A DNA stretch of 64,000 nt. It comes from Siphonodentalium dalli (Eukaryota; Mollusca; Scaphopoda; Gadilida; Siphonodentaliidae). Each line of letters opens with the position of its first letter. The stretch's first letter is position 1. Below, one piece after another: positions 1 through 11,038 of this stretch. The stretch is from contig CP136066.1 in NCBI GenBank assembly GCA_032622095.1, positions 113,731,319 to 113,795,318 of the forward strand, read 5' to 3'. A program made the translations under genes and the position numbers. The notes under the pieces were generated by a model, which was given only the letters and a program-made list of their open reading frames with translations, had not been told where the DNA came from and made no database searches.

Positions 1-85
1 TTCAAGGGTGACTTCGGAAAGAGAAATAGAGTTTCATAAATAAATAAACATTGGAATACACAGCGGCGCCGTATACGCCAATAAA

Positions 86-1041
86 AACAAGAGCTACGCT
101 GGGCGTGCAATATACGCCCTCTCTTGGGTCAGCGGAAACTGGTAAAAAAGGGGCATAACTCTGGTAAAAATTGGCGGACGGAACTCAAATTTGAACTTGA
201 CCTGTGTTTTGGTGGGAGAAAGTAATATACCAAATTATCATTGAATCCGATAAGCTCTAGTAAAGTTATCATGTGGACAACAAATTTCAGGGATTTTCTA
301 AGTCAAATTACGTCAAATAAGGGGCATAACTCCGGTGAAAATTGGCGGACGGAACCCAAATTCGAACTTGAGCTGTCTTTTCTCCTAATAAACCCACATA
401 CCAAATTTGATTGAAATCGGTTCACTCTAACTAAAGTTATCATCCGGACAACAAATTTCATGGATTTTCTAAGTCAAATTACGTCAAAAAAGGGGCCATA
501 ACTCTCGCAAAAATTATCGGATTAAAACGAAATTCGGACTTGAGCTGTATTTCGATATATGTAATCCACAAAAATACGGGTTTTGCGTATAAACATTCCA
601 AAATCGAGTTATCATCCGGAAACCAAAAAACATAAGAAAAACTGAATTTTCTGAGTCGAAAAAGGGGCATAACTCTGCCAAAAATGGTCGGACAGAACCC
701 AAGTTCGAACTTGACCTGTGTTTTGGTGGGAGAAAGTAATATTCCAAATTTGGATTCATTCCGATAAACTATACTAAAGTTATCATCCGGACAACAAATT
801 TCAAGGATTTTCTAAGTCAAAAAACGTTAAATAAGGGGCATAACTCCGGTGAAAATTGGCGGGCGGAACCCAAATTTGAACTTGAACTTACTTTTCGGCT
901 AATAAACCCACATACCAAATTTTACTAATTTTGGTTCACTCTAACTAAAGTTATCATCCGGACAACAGGTTAACGGACGGACGCCCGCCCGGACGGACGG
1001 ACCAATACTATAATACGGCCTTTTTTTCAAAAGGGCGTATA
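86..1041 (-). repeat. Tandem-repeat element, Helentron/pearl-like (five monomers of about 171 bp)
   Basis: Five diverged monomers start with GGGGCATAACTC at about 150, 321, 492, 664 and 835, a period of 171-172 bp. A GGAC/CGGA microsatellite (about 970-1000) adjoins one end. Inverted subterminal motifs AGGGCGTAT (1032-1040) and ATACGCCCT (about 112-120) bracket the array. Read on the minus strand, the element ends with a small imperfect stem-loop (94-109) followed by CTCTTGTT, the same last eight bases as the element at 59716-60327. The architecture (subterminal inverted repeats, microsatellite, tandem core, 3' hairpin) is that described for Helentron-associated and bivalve 'pearl' elements; the assignment is inference. 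Confidence 0.6.
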
Positions 1042-2279
1042 AAAAGCGGAGAACCACGATACTTTTGTTTTCACAACGGAAGTACATTCTCAGATATTCC
1101 CGTTTCGTTGAAGTGACGCGCTCTCGTGCCGTGTTTCCCGGAAAGCCGATTAATTTAGCACAATTCTAATCATCCCATGATCTCCCATTCTGATCTATTG
1201 CAAATCCACATAAATGAACCACGTGCTCACTTTTATTCAAAGGATATATAATCCATGCATGCATCATTAAATTTTTATTTTGTTATATATTCATTATAAA
1301 GTATTGTTTACGTATATTGCCACAAAAAAGATGAGTGAAACCCTTGATTGGGAGGTTGATAATCGCTGTTAATTTTGCGCACATCTGTATATCTCAAATG
1401 CCAGGTGCACGCGAATTACAATTACGTCAGCATTATTCAGAAATTGGATGCGAGGACAGTATAGCGATCGACATTGTTTGCTACATCGTAACTGTTTGAG
1501 TTAACATGATTGTGACGTCACATGTCACTTTCTCTTCGATATTCCCTTTCAAGTTTTATCAAAGGTCAACTGACATGCTGCCGCGGTTTTGTCTTTAAAG
1601 TAACTACGTATTGAAATGATTTGAATATTTAGGTTCATAAAATCTTCACGGGCGAAAAATACCTTATAAATCACGCACAAACGCTCTTTATTGTTCATTC
1701 TGAAGAAATTCTGGCATAGATTTTTATCATTGTACATTCAATGGACGGCAGTAAATTCCAAAAGGAGGTCCACATGGGTGGATGTAGTCAGTATATAATT
1801 CAAACCAAAAATAATAGTTTAAATTAATGTAAAAAAAATATATTTGAACAAGAGAAAACAACATCACAATAACAAATATTTAAACATGGGCAAACAGTTC
1901 AAAGTAGGATGCGACAACAAACCATAATCCTTATTTTATAATCAGTCTTAAATGACAGGATGGTAATTCAATTCTCTAATGATGAGGCTGCCACGTGTGC
2001 ACGGCATTCCAATGCTTATTTCTCAAAAATACACGTGCTGCCAAATCTAGATGGAGTCTGTTGTCGGCAACATCACACTTCCGTGTCGCATAATAATTAA
2101 CGGCGGGAACCTTTTCTAATCAGGATGGATGGTGGGACGTTGACTACTTAAAGGATTATCACACCTTGTCACCAGACAGATTAGCCCTCAAACATATAAC
2201 AGATCGTCTGGCAGACGGTACTTAGACAATGGCCTCAATCAAGCCTCATTTATGGTGCCCTCTTTGTGTTTTTCAACAT
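1042..2279. other. Sequence without recognisable gene
   Basis: AT-rich sequence that may contain further ANAPC1 intron. I see no exon with a convincing protein match and no repeat with clear boundaries. Confidence 0.4.
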
Positions 2280-2285
2280 CATTCA

Positions 2286-2455
2286 AAGAACGGCAAGTAC
2301 ACCGCGGCTGAACGGCAACTACACCGCGGCCGAACGGCAAGTACACCGCGGCCGAACGGCAAGTACACCGCGACCGAACTGCAGTCAGTCAGTGGAGCCG
2401 CGGTGTAGTTGCAGTTCGGCCGCGGCGGCAACGCAAACCGCACCGCGGTTAAGTG
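2286..2455. repeat. GC-rich tandem and inverted repeat
   Basis: About four copies of a 22-bp unit (AACGGCAAGTACACCGCGGC core) run from 2289 to 2380. They are followed by inverted copies of the same motif (CCGCGGTGTAGTTGCAGTTC, 2398-2417). It is strongly GC-rich against AT-rich surroundings and should fold back on itself. Small open frames here are side effects of the repeat. Confidence 0.7.
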
Positions 2456-2953
2456 GACACTTGTTTTGTCCAGCGGGGTACCTGGAATCTTTTGGCACCG
2501 TAATAGGAAACAAATATATATTTTTTTGCCTAATCGTGCTTGTTCCGTACCGCAAGCATTTGCTCATTTCTAGTGATACCGAACACCACATATAAAAAGG
2601 GCATGCGAATATGCTTGACATGGGCATCTTTTGACATTTAGTTTGCACCACAACATATGTGTGTGCGATATTAATATATATATATATATCATATGTGTTT
2701 TATTATAAATGAAGTAAATGATGGGAAATTGGGAATATATATATATAACAACATGACATTTATTGGCAGGTATTATTTATTTCCATCTTTCACTTCATTT
2801 AACTCACATTTTTATTAATATTGCACATGTATACAACATAGCAATGAATTGAATCAACTTTACTTGGTTCATCTATGCCGAGCTGGAAATAAATAACAAA
2901 TAATAAATACCTCCCCCCCGCCCCAATTTTCAAAAAACTTCCGATGATCATCT

Positions 2954-3236
2954 AGGAATATATTTATTATGGCCTAATATGTGTTCCTTAATAATGTATT
3001 TTACAGTAGGTGAAGGTCCCAGCTGAAGATTGCATGATTTAGGCAACTTTTTATGAGTTGAGTTGATTAAGATTTGTGTCGCTTAGACATAATATTTTCC
3101 CCAGGAGATCAATTCATGATTATCGTGAAATCAGCTCATAAAAGTCGCATAAATCGTGCAATATCAAGCTGGGACCTACACCTACTGTGATATGAATTTT
3201 TAAGGAACAGGTATTAACAAATAAATATATATTCCT
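2954..3236. mobile_element. Foldback MITE-like element
   Basis: Two arms of about 110 bp are inverted copies of each other. The left begins AGGAATATATTTATTATGG and includes CAGTAGGTGAAGGTCCCAGC; the right includes GCTGGGACCTACACCTACTG and ends AATAAATATATATTCCT. The loop is about 60 bp. There is no coding capacity. It probably lies in an ANAPC1 intron, downstream in transcription of the exon at 3397-3466. Confidence 0.65.
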
Positions 3237-3396
3237 TGTCAGAATATCAGAAAGTTACATGTTTTGCACTGGCATGATATAGCATCTATCTTGACCGATG
3301 TCTGGGACAGAGACAAATAAATGTGAAGCTAAGTGCAATGACATAGTACAGTTGAAGTAAAAGTGGAAAGCTGAATATTTAATAGAATATATGTAC

Positions 3397-3466
3397 CTGG
3401 TGGATCAAGAATTATTCCCTTGTCAAGGTCTCCTCCATCAGGAATCACAAACTGACACCAGAAAAC
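3397..3466 (-). CDS. ANAPC1: ANAPC1 exon 3 (of those visible)
   Basis: 70 nt between acceptor AG (3468-3467) and donor GT (3396-3395) on the minus strand. It encodes VFWCQFVIPDGGDL and on to LDPPG, and ends with one base of a split codon. It continues the PH-like N-terminal region of ANAPC1 directly after exon 2. I found no further ANAPC1 exon to the left within the window. Confidence 0.88.
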
Positions 3467-6400
3467 CTAAAATATATCAAGGAGACATTCATAAATTCAG
3501 CAGTCTTGAATTAACTGAGTAAACTGAGTTTTCAGCCTAGATCATAGCCCCTCTTTTTACTCAGAATCTTTTGCTCTTGGAACAATATAGAGGGTGTTTC
3601 CTGATAAAGTAACAATAAAAACTGTTTATCTCATTATATGCGGAAAGTTAAAAGTAGCATCTGAATTACAAAATAAACTTAATATTAAATGGCAAAAAGT
3701 CTTTTCATGATGTATAAAATTCACATATTTAGTATATCAAATATTTTTCTATCTATTTTTATCACCAATATGGCACAAAAGGGGTAATTTGCTACTACAT
3801 GTAGTAGCTGTAAAAGCTGAAAAATTTAGTGGGTCAATCTTTCGGATCCTCTATAAACCAAACCCTCTCCATCCCGAACAAATTGTCCAGTCCCGATTTC
3901 ACCCAAGTGAATTCTCACTAAAAATTATCTCTGTAAACCGGAACCTCTCTACTCCAAAGAGCGGAGAGATTTTTTAGTCCATAAGTTTAAATTTACCTCC
4001 AAAAACCAAACATGGAAAGCAATACCTACCAAATGAATGCATGTGCCCACAAGTAAAGTAGTTTCGTACTGTTGTATAGCATACCGATTTAATAAGCGGT
4101 CTTTTGTTCGGCGATTGCTTTGAACCGGATTATAACAGCAGGTGTCTGATTAGATAACTGAATGTGTATTTCACACATTGTGTGAACAATGGTGACTTCA
4201 CAGGGAATTAGAGCACTGACACTGTTTTTACATCAAACTAAATCTAATTGCTAAAAGTACATGATGGTCCTGTATTGTCACCATAACAGTTGCAATCAAC
4301 CTATCACAATGAATGAGCCGTCATGAAAACGACAGCCCAGAGTTGAATTTAGACCAGAAAGTTTAACTTAAACAAGATCCCAGTCTACACCAAAGCTGAT
4401 AAGAGCTCAGCATCAAGTATGGCAAATCTACAATCAGCGACATTTTGAAAAATTGCGAATCACCGTAAAATATATTGTTTCCATGTATTGTTATTTATAT
4501 TTTACTTGGTAGTTTATTGAATAAACTTTTAATTATTCAATAATGAGGACTGTTTGTGTCACTCTTAGTAAAGGCAGCAATATATTACGATGGTGGTGCA
4601 ATTTTCTCCAAACCAAAGGGCCGCTCCAAAGGCTGTTTGGTTTAGAGAGTAAACCAAATACCAGCAGGGCCAATCCAAAGGGTTTTAGGATAAGAGAGGT
4701 TTTACTGTATATGTATACCAAATACCTCAACAACTGGAGACTCCATAGTGAAGGTTTTTATAATCTGTCGAGCACCATCCTGTCCACCTTTACTCCACAC
4801 GACGGTATTACCAGATCCGTACAGCTCCTCATCATATACATCTTCATTCTTTTTCTCACAAACCCGAAATTTCCATAGTTCTTTGGGCTGCAGAATTGAA
4901 AAAAAAAATGGTTGTTGACTCAAATGTGCCTTGAAAAAGGTGTAATTTTTTTCCAGGAGAAAATCAAATTCTAGCAAAAACAATTGGACCAAATTTTTTT
5001 TCCAACTTCAATTGTATAATTGCTAATATAATTCCAAACCAATTGACCAGTAATTTCATTTGATTCAATTGATTAGACGTGAATCACAATCTAGACACCA
5101 GAAAAATAATTTTGAGGTTTTTAAAAAAAACCTAAAATGAGTTATAATGTAAAGCAACTTATCAAAAGATGAACCACATATAAATGACGTAAAAATTCAG
5201 TTAAATCTTGCTAAAGTTACATGTATCATCGAATCTTATCTCATGTTTATAATATCATACTGAGCAAGTACCTCTGCATTCTGATAAGTCATCAAAATGA
5301 CTGCGCATACAAGTACGGGTATGTACTAATAGGGAGCCCCATTCCAGATAATTATTTTTCCCCAAATTTAAGTTGGTAAACACTATCCCAAAATATGGAA
5401 ATGTGCCCAAAATAAACATGAGACTGGAATGTTTGCCAATGTATGGCTGTGTGGATATACCTATAGATTTCAAGTTTTTGGTATAAATTTTGTCCTCCTA
5501 CCAGGCTGATCCATGGCTTACCTTGATGTGTTCAAATTATACTAAACAGGGCTGGCACCACAGGGGGGTCTACAATCTGAAATGGTCAGTCTGGTAGTTT
5601 CCGGGATCCTACACCCACTGTTGGGAAAACTCTGGTGCCACCCCAGATACTAATCTAAAGGCCTGTCCCATTCGCACAATATTTCTGAAACTAAATGTAA
5701 TGTTCTAAATCAGTAATTAAGATCTGACATGCCCTATTGAACTTTGATCAGTGAACATCATCAGATGTGTCTACAATTTTGTTCAATATGAAGTCAATTA
5801 ATATTGATACCCCGGTAGTAAATTTGATTTCCAAACCAACTTTGGATGGTGATGTAACATATAGAGATTATAATTCATAGCCCAAACAATTTAATTGTTA
5901 ACCCTTTCTGTACTAAATACTCATTTATGAGTAGTTCCCTCAGTTCTGATAATAATTTCAACAAATGGGTTGTTTGTTGAACTTATTATCTGAAGATTAC
6001 CAACCAAAGAATAGGAATCCTTCTGTACTTTTATTTTATTTTTGTCATACTGCTAATTTATCTTATAATTTATAGCACCCCCTCCAAATCAATAATAAAC
6101 CATTCCTATGTATTATTTTATATCTGATGGGAGAATACATCTAGTACAGAAATGTAAATAAAACATTGCAATTTGGAGAAAATTGGAAGATTTAATATAG
6201 CCATTTAATACATACAGGTTAATACCACCATGCATGTTTCTGAGATCCATATTCAAGTCGAGCTACCTTCTCGGGATGATATGCAGCCAAGGGAAAGTAA
6301 CGAGACTAGAATATCTACCTCGGGAACACACAAAGAGGTGATAACCGGTTTATCTTACAATTCACCAAAAAGACCATCAACTAAAAGGTGGTATCTTATG

Positions 6401-7330
6401 AGAACTATGCCATTGCTCGTACATTGTTAATAAACAACACACATGGTGCGTCACTATCAAGACTGATGTCATCATCGATTAAGTGTATCAAAATAGATCC
6501 GAATAATCATATTTACTAAATCAAAACAATACTTTTGAATGAATAAAATAGATGTTTTGTCCCGATATTGTGATAAAATAGTTCTAATTGATGACAATTG
6601 ACCGGTTAATCATATTTTGTTTACAAGTGAAGCAAGTCTCTCACAGCAGTCACTGTTGTCATCCAGGATACGGCTTGTTGCCATAGGCCTTTTAGCATGT
6701 ATTTGAGGCAAAATAGCTAAATTGTAAGATAATTCATTATATCAAGTCAGTGTTTGAGAGCCAAAATCCAGACAATACTATATGTTGTTTCCAGACAACT
6801 GTACCTTGCGTCATAATAATACATACATACTACTATACCACAGAACATTCAATTGAGCACTCCACTCCAATTTATTATAGAATAATAAACTTTTGGTTGG
6901 TATGTAAGTGAAGCAACTGAATTTCCCTGATAGTAATCATTGGTCCAAGTATTAGTATGATTGAGTGGTATTCACAGTTAAACCAGTGCAACTGTATTCA
7001 ATCAAGTGGTCTATAGTAGACATAGACATATAATATAACTATTAAATATAATGACGATGGCAGATCCAAAAAAAAATAAAAAAATAAAAAAATAAAATAG
7101 ATAGAAACATATAAAACGACATTTCGGTGGCTTAATTAGATATGGCCATATTATAAAATATATACCTTGGAACTTTCTTGTAGGGATATATCCCTGAAGG
7201 ACTTCAAAAGTGGCAACCCATAATCAGCTTGTGGGATATCTTTGACCTGAAGTTCAAAGGGCCCAGGATGGTGACGAATAAATTCCCGTCCAAACGGAAC
7301 GAAGTCCTGGGTATCTCCAGCGGAGATCAT
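3397..7330 (-). CDS. ANAPC1: Anaphase-promoting complex subunit 1, N-terminal part (3 exons; 3' end off the window)
   Basis: ANAPC1 is the largest scaffold subunit of the APC/C, the ubiquitin ligase that drives exit from mitosis. Three exons with GT-AG borders join in frame (7330-7166, 4887-4726, 3466-3397) and give about 132 residues. The product starts MISAGDTQDFVPFGREF, which parallels human MIAARDLQEFVPFGRDH. Exon 2 has VYDEELYGSGNTVVWSKG (human VDYDEELYVAGNMVIWSKG), and exon 3 has VFWCQFVIP (human ALWCDFII). Introns are 2278 and 1259 bp. The first visible exon may extend upstream to a splice acceptor at 7351, so a 5' exon may exist; the Met at 7330 fits the conserved start region. The remaining roughly 1800 residues lie beyond position 1. 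The gene is divergent to ADPGK. Confidence 0.93.
3795..4709. mobile_element. pogo/Tigger-like terminal sequence in an ANAPC1 intron
   Basis: The right end reads, on the minus strand, CAGTAAAACCTCTCTTATCC (4707-4688) next to a TA dinucleotide (4708-4709). This is the type of terminus known from pogo/Tigger elements. A related AACCTCTCTACTCC segment lies near 3942, so the two could be parts of one decayed element. The left border is unclear. The right end is only 16 bp from the donor-side edge of ANAPC1 exon 2. Confidence 0.4.
4726..4887 (-). CDS. ANAPC1: ANAPC1 exon 2 (of those visible)
   Basis: 162 nt, 54 whole codons, phase 0 at both ends; acceptor CTGCAG and donor GTATTT on the minus strand. 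It encodes PKELWKFRV, then YDEELYGSGNTVVWSKG, and ends ESPVVE. Human ANAPC1 reads VDYDEELYVAGNMVIWSKG at the same place, the best single match in the gene. Confidence 0.93.
4888..7165 (-). other. ANAPC1: ANAPC1 intron
   Basis: 2278 bp between two in-frame exons. It contains AT-rich unique-looking sequence and a single TTAACCCTTTCTG end at 5898 that recalls the TTAA elements elsewhere in the window but lacks a matching partner. No coding segment was recognised. Confidence 0.75.
7166..7330 (-). CDS. ANAPC1: ANAPC1 first visible coding exon
   Basis: 55 codons from the Met at 7330 to the donor GT at 7165-7164. It contains DTQDFVPFGREFIRHHPG, aligned with human DLQEFVPFGRDHCKHHPN. The frame stays open upstream (VTLDSDD) to an AG at 7352-7351, so translation could begin in an earlier exon. 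A near copy of the start region lies 40-50 bp further upstream (7374-7397). Confidence 0.92.
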
Positions 7331-7373
7331 ATCATCAGAATCCAGGGTGACTGTTTAAAACATAGAACAACCA

Positions 7374-7397
7374 GCAGATATCATGTCATCAAAACGA
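7374..7397 (-). repeat. Short duplicate of the ANAPC1 start region
   Basis: CAGCAGATATCATGTCATCA resembles CAGCGGAGATCATATCATCA of the exon; about 20 of 24 aligned bases match. On the minus strand it again encodes DDMISAG and is preceded by a possible acceptor (CAG) and followed by GT. It may be a small duplication or an alternative exon. Confidence 0.35.
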
Positions 7398-7854
7398 ATT
7401 TGTCCTGAAAAGAAACATTTTGAAAAATGCCCCAATACCGGTACAAATAAATGAGAATGTCAATGACACTATAGCTCAACTTGGATAGTGAATATTATAT
7501 GTCATACATTACAGTCAATGGAGTGATAAGGCTCGTAGAAAGTTTAAATGTTTAATTAAAACCAGAAAAAAAACCTGAAGAAACTGCCCATATGAAGTTT
7601 GGGATCAATTGGATAAAAAATGTTCAACGAAATTTGAGAAAAAAGTGATGGTTCCCATCTTGTGGTCACCCAGAAGATCAATAGGAAGTTTGGTGATGAT
7701 AGGATGAGGGATGTGGTCTCGGGCCTTAAAATCATAAAATTTGCGAGAATCAAAATATAGCATTTCTACAGCGAATAAGCTGCTTTTTACGAGTATCAAA
7801 CTAAGAATCATGATTCTGAAAAGAAAATAACAAGAAAACTTGTACATTGTAAGT

Positions 7855-8478
7855 CTTATATTTCAACTTTTATTGACTGTTTTCATTCTGGGGCTGAAGG
7901 GGTCACTCTCACCAAAAAAAGTGCTGAAGAGTACACAGGATTTGTAACTGTGCTGAAGGGTACACAGGGTTTGTGATCAGCAATAACACCGTTACTTAAA
8001 CTGTGCTTCTGAAAGTCTGGCGAAAATTAGCAGTTTGTTTTCACTTAATTTTGATGTTCATTGGAACATAAACAATTATTCTCTAACAGAAATCATGGTA
8101 GATACGAAAACTAAATGTCATTTATAACGACATTTTAAAACCTGTGTACCATTCAATTTAAAAACCTGTGTACCCTTCAGCACTTTTTTTGGTGAGACTG
8201 ACCCCTTCAGCACTAATAACCCACATAATTTCTCCTAAAGAGTAATCTTTAAAATTGCTAAACCTTCATAATGTTAAATAAACATATGACATAAAGTCAC
8301 ATTGTTCGCATTCTTATTCCCAATTCCATGACCTTTGACCTTCATATAATACACCACTAACATAATTAAATTAGCACCTAATTAACTAACCGATGGCTGA
8401 CTCAGCTGGATAGGACTACGTGTACAACATTTAGTGGGTTTCAGAATGAAAAATGTCGATAAAAGTTTAAATAAAAGA
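7855..8478. mobile_element. Decayed copy of the CTTATATTTCAAC-terminated element
   Basis: The left end CTTATATTTCAACTTTTATT and a right segment (about 8222-8478) match the element at 17195-18073, including CTAAAGAGTAATCTTTAAAA and AAAATGTCGATAAAAGTTTAA. A smaller inverted pair with GTGCTGAAG...CTTCAGCAC motifs (about 7893-7975 and 8135-8215) has been added in the middle. Confidence 0.55.
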
Positions 8479-8481
8479 TAA

Positions 8482-8572
8482 GGTCGCTTTGGTGGCTGTG
8501 TGGTATTGACATAGGACTTTGAGTCGTAATGTGCACTCACCGTCATGAGCCAGGGTTCAATTCCCACCCAAT
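8482..8572 (+). repeat. tRNA-derived SINE head or pseudo-tRNA
   Basis: A box A-like TGGCTGTGTGGTATTG (8493-8508) is followed 45 bp later by an exact box B, GGTTCAATTCC (8554-8564), then a poly-A-like stretch. This is the internal RNA polymerase III promoter layout of tRNA-derived SINEs. Stem pairing is too poor for a working tRNA gene. The 3' border is not clear. Confidence 0.55.
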
Positions 8573-9025
8573 TAAAAAAATGTGCATTGTCTCAAAAACA
8601 CACGCAGCTTTTAAAAATCGGTGCCTTGTGTAATATTATATAGTCCCAGGGCAACGGTTGGCCTGTCTCGAAGACAAGTACATATCATATGCGTGTAACA
8701 TGAAGCTATACAATATACAAAAATCAACAGTTAATATATTAAACAATAAAGGAAATCAAAATTCCAACTTCACATTTTCCCGACTGGGTCCTACTATACA
8801 ACAAACACAAACGAACATGAATGAACACAGGTCCAAAAAGCGGAATAGAAGGGTGAAATTGGGTTTGTGGGTATGTGGGGGTCCATTCTATGTGTATGTG
8901 GAGTTATTTCCAACTTTGGCGACTTATTTTTTGAGATATTAACATTATTTGAATACAAAGGTACTAAACAACAAACACAAACGAACATACTGGTAACATT
9001 GGCGGTATAGCACTGTAAGGCGTTA

Positions 9026-9938
9026 GGCCAAAACAAAAATATTATTTGTTTCCTATTACGGAGCCAAAAAATTCCAGGTGGGTAAGTAGGGATTTTTTTT
9101 TTTTTGCTAATATTTTTTTATTTTTTCCCCGAACAGTTAACAAGTACATTAATGCTTACTCTTTATATCTGTGTTAAGGCTGTCCATGTATATTGCAAGT
9201 AACGGTTAATTTAGCACAATAATATGATAAGTATTGTCAATGTGGACAAACAAATGCCTCCCAGACACTCAACTACATGTATGCAGCTCTCTTGTAATTA
9301 TTCTCTCAGTTTAGCTTGTGGTGGCACAACTTCCTCAGAGCACAATATGGACATATCAACAGGCCCAAGACGAACACCATAATAGGGCTTTTCTATGACT
9401 TTATAATAACATAACTTGTATGTTATTAATTCAATCCTCACTTAAATATTTAGTCATACGCCTCAGGACCTAAGACACACCTCCACTGTCAGGATATCTC
9501 ACATGCGAAGAGGAAGAGGAAGCGGAACTCTAAATTCTGATATAGAAAGTCTTCTACATGTATATTGCTCTCTAACAAATAAGACTTCTTCCCATAAGAC
9601 ATGGAAGTATCAGTTGAACAAACAAGATTACCACAGGCAGGTTTTAAAGACTGAAGATTTATTGGTGCTGAATGTGGATTCATCTGCACAACCACAAATG
9701 GACATGTATTTTAATAGAAGTAAATTGTTTTTGAAAATAAAATTATTGCTGCTTAATGTAAACATAGTATACAGTATATATTTAGCGATATAGATGTGTT
9801 TACATGCCAATTACATGCATTAAACAAAATTAAACTTTTTTAAATTTTTGGTTGAAGTTTAAAAAAAAAAGTCCAGGTCGGCCCAATTTCGGCAGGTCGG
9901 TCGGGTAACCGGAAACACAGATGTTTGTTTTTTTTGCC
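9026..9938. mobile_element. PIF/Harbinger-like non-autonomous element, copy 1
   Basis: The 913-bp insert starts GGCCAAAACAAAAATATTAT and ends with the inverted counterpart ...TTTGTTTTTTTTGCC. It is flanked on both sides by TTA (9023-9025, 9939-9941). The unoccupied site is preserved in the other arm of the host element (10748-10750, in inverted orientation) with a single TTA. A 3-bp TTA duplication and GGCC-type ends fit PIF/Harbinger. No transposase is visible. Confidence 0.78.
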
Positions 9939-10070
9939 TTAGTCAAGGTGTTAATTAACTACCGCTTAGTCTATGGCTTATACTCTGTCTCTTTGTTAAT
10001 TACACAATCATTACTGAGTTGTTTTGACTTTGTTTCACTCCCCTCAGTCTTTATCTGGGCTTGGGGAATC

Positions 10071-10611
10071 CCGGACATTTCCCCACCCACCCTTAAAATG
10101 GCAAAGCGGACATTTACCCACCCAGACATTTCCCCACTTACTCAATATCAAAGCGGACATTTCCCCACCGGACTTTTCCCCACGACCGCCGCCCAGCTAT
10201 GGGTGTGTGGTTATATAGGCTGTCTAAAGTTAACTAACTAGAATTCATACTGTGATCATAATTGTCACAACATTGTTTCAACTATCGTCAAAACACTCTT
10301 TCATGTTTGTAAAAACATGCTTTCATGTTCTGTCAAAACATTACATCGGCTGAGGTGAGATCGCTTGAGAAGGCTTCACACGGCAATAGTAAAAACATTC
10401 TTTGATGTCAGCGAATTTATTAGCAGGGTGGGTAATGTCCGCTTTGCCATTTCACCGGAGGGTGGGTAAATGTCCGGTGGGTAAATGTCCGGGTGGGTAA
10501 ATGTCCGGTGGGTAAATGTCCGGGTGGGTAAATGTCCGGTGGGTAATTGTCCGGGTGGGGAAATGTCCCTTTTAAAAGTGGGGAAATGTCCGGTGGGGAA
10601 ATGTCCGGTTA
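10071..10611. repeat. Palindromic arrays of GGACATTTCCCCACC
   Basis: GGACATTTCCCCACC-type units run plus-wise from 10071 to 10190. Their inverted form GGTGGGTAAATGTCCG runs from 10430 to 10611 in about nine copies. Both flanks carry GCAAAGCGGACATT or its complement. This is an element with tandem-motif inverted ends, of the kind also seen at 11039-12379 and 20990-22420. No clear target duplication. Confidence 0.65.
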
Positions 10612-11038
10612 CCGGCCTTGGGACCAGAAGACTTCGTAGAAGTCAGGCGAATTTAAAGTTATAATTTTTTTTTTTAAATCAGAGATGTGTAATTAACAAG
10701 GAGACAGAGTAAGCCATAGACTAAGTGGTAGTTAATTAACACCTTGATTAACGCCTTATAGTGCTATACGGCCAATGTTATGTTTGTTTGTGTTCGTTTT
10801 TAGTAGCTCTTTGTATTAATATAATGCTAATAACTAAAAAAATAAGTCACCAAAGTTGGAAGTAATACATAGAATGACCATCCACGCACCCATAAACCTA
10901 ATTTCACACTTCTATTCCACTTTTTGGACTTGTGTTTGTTTATGTTTGTTGTTTCAAGTTAGTAGGACTGCCCCAACTAGGGGCTCAGACTACAACTTTT
11001 AGTGGGTCCCCTCCAATACACCATTCTCCAGATATATG

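Larger units (their letters stand above)
8788..10972. mobile_element. Long-inverted-repeat DNA element (about 300-bp arms), itself interrupted
   Basis: The left arm is 8788-9025 plus 9942-10012; the right arm is 10680-10972. The arms are close inverted copies (for example GCGGTATAGCACTGTAAGGC against GCCTTATAGTGCTATACGGC, and TTAATTAACTACCGCTTAGT against ACTAAGTGGTAGTTAATTAA). The left arm is split by the element at 9026-9938, and a tandem-motif palindrome lies between the arms. Outer sequence on both sides (8735-8790 and 10978-11008) looks like one terminus of the GGGACACAC-type element, so this element probably inserted into such a copy; CCCGACTGGG and CCCAACTAGG may be a diverged target duplication. 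Long arms suggest a MULE relative, not proven. Confidence 0.6.

Noticed and set aside
2266-2651. Frames of 109 and 88 residues over the GC-rich block
   Set aside because: Open only because of the repeated GC-rich unit; plus and minus frames coexist.
5898-6156. Possible TTAA element (TTAACCCTTTCTGTACTA ... TAGTACAGAAA)
   Set aside because: The right side lacks GGGTTAA, so there is no second terminus or target duplication; could be a decayed copy but not supportable.
8382-8567. Minus-strand frame MGIEPWLMTVSAHYDSKSYV and onward
   Set aside because: It is the antisense of the tRNA-derived SINE head, a familiar false peptide.
8482-8572. Functional tRNA gene
   Set aside because: Box B is exact but box A is altered and acceptor and anticodon stems do not pair; best read as a SINE.
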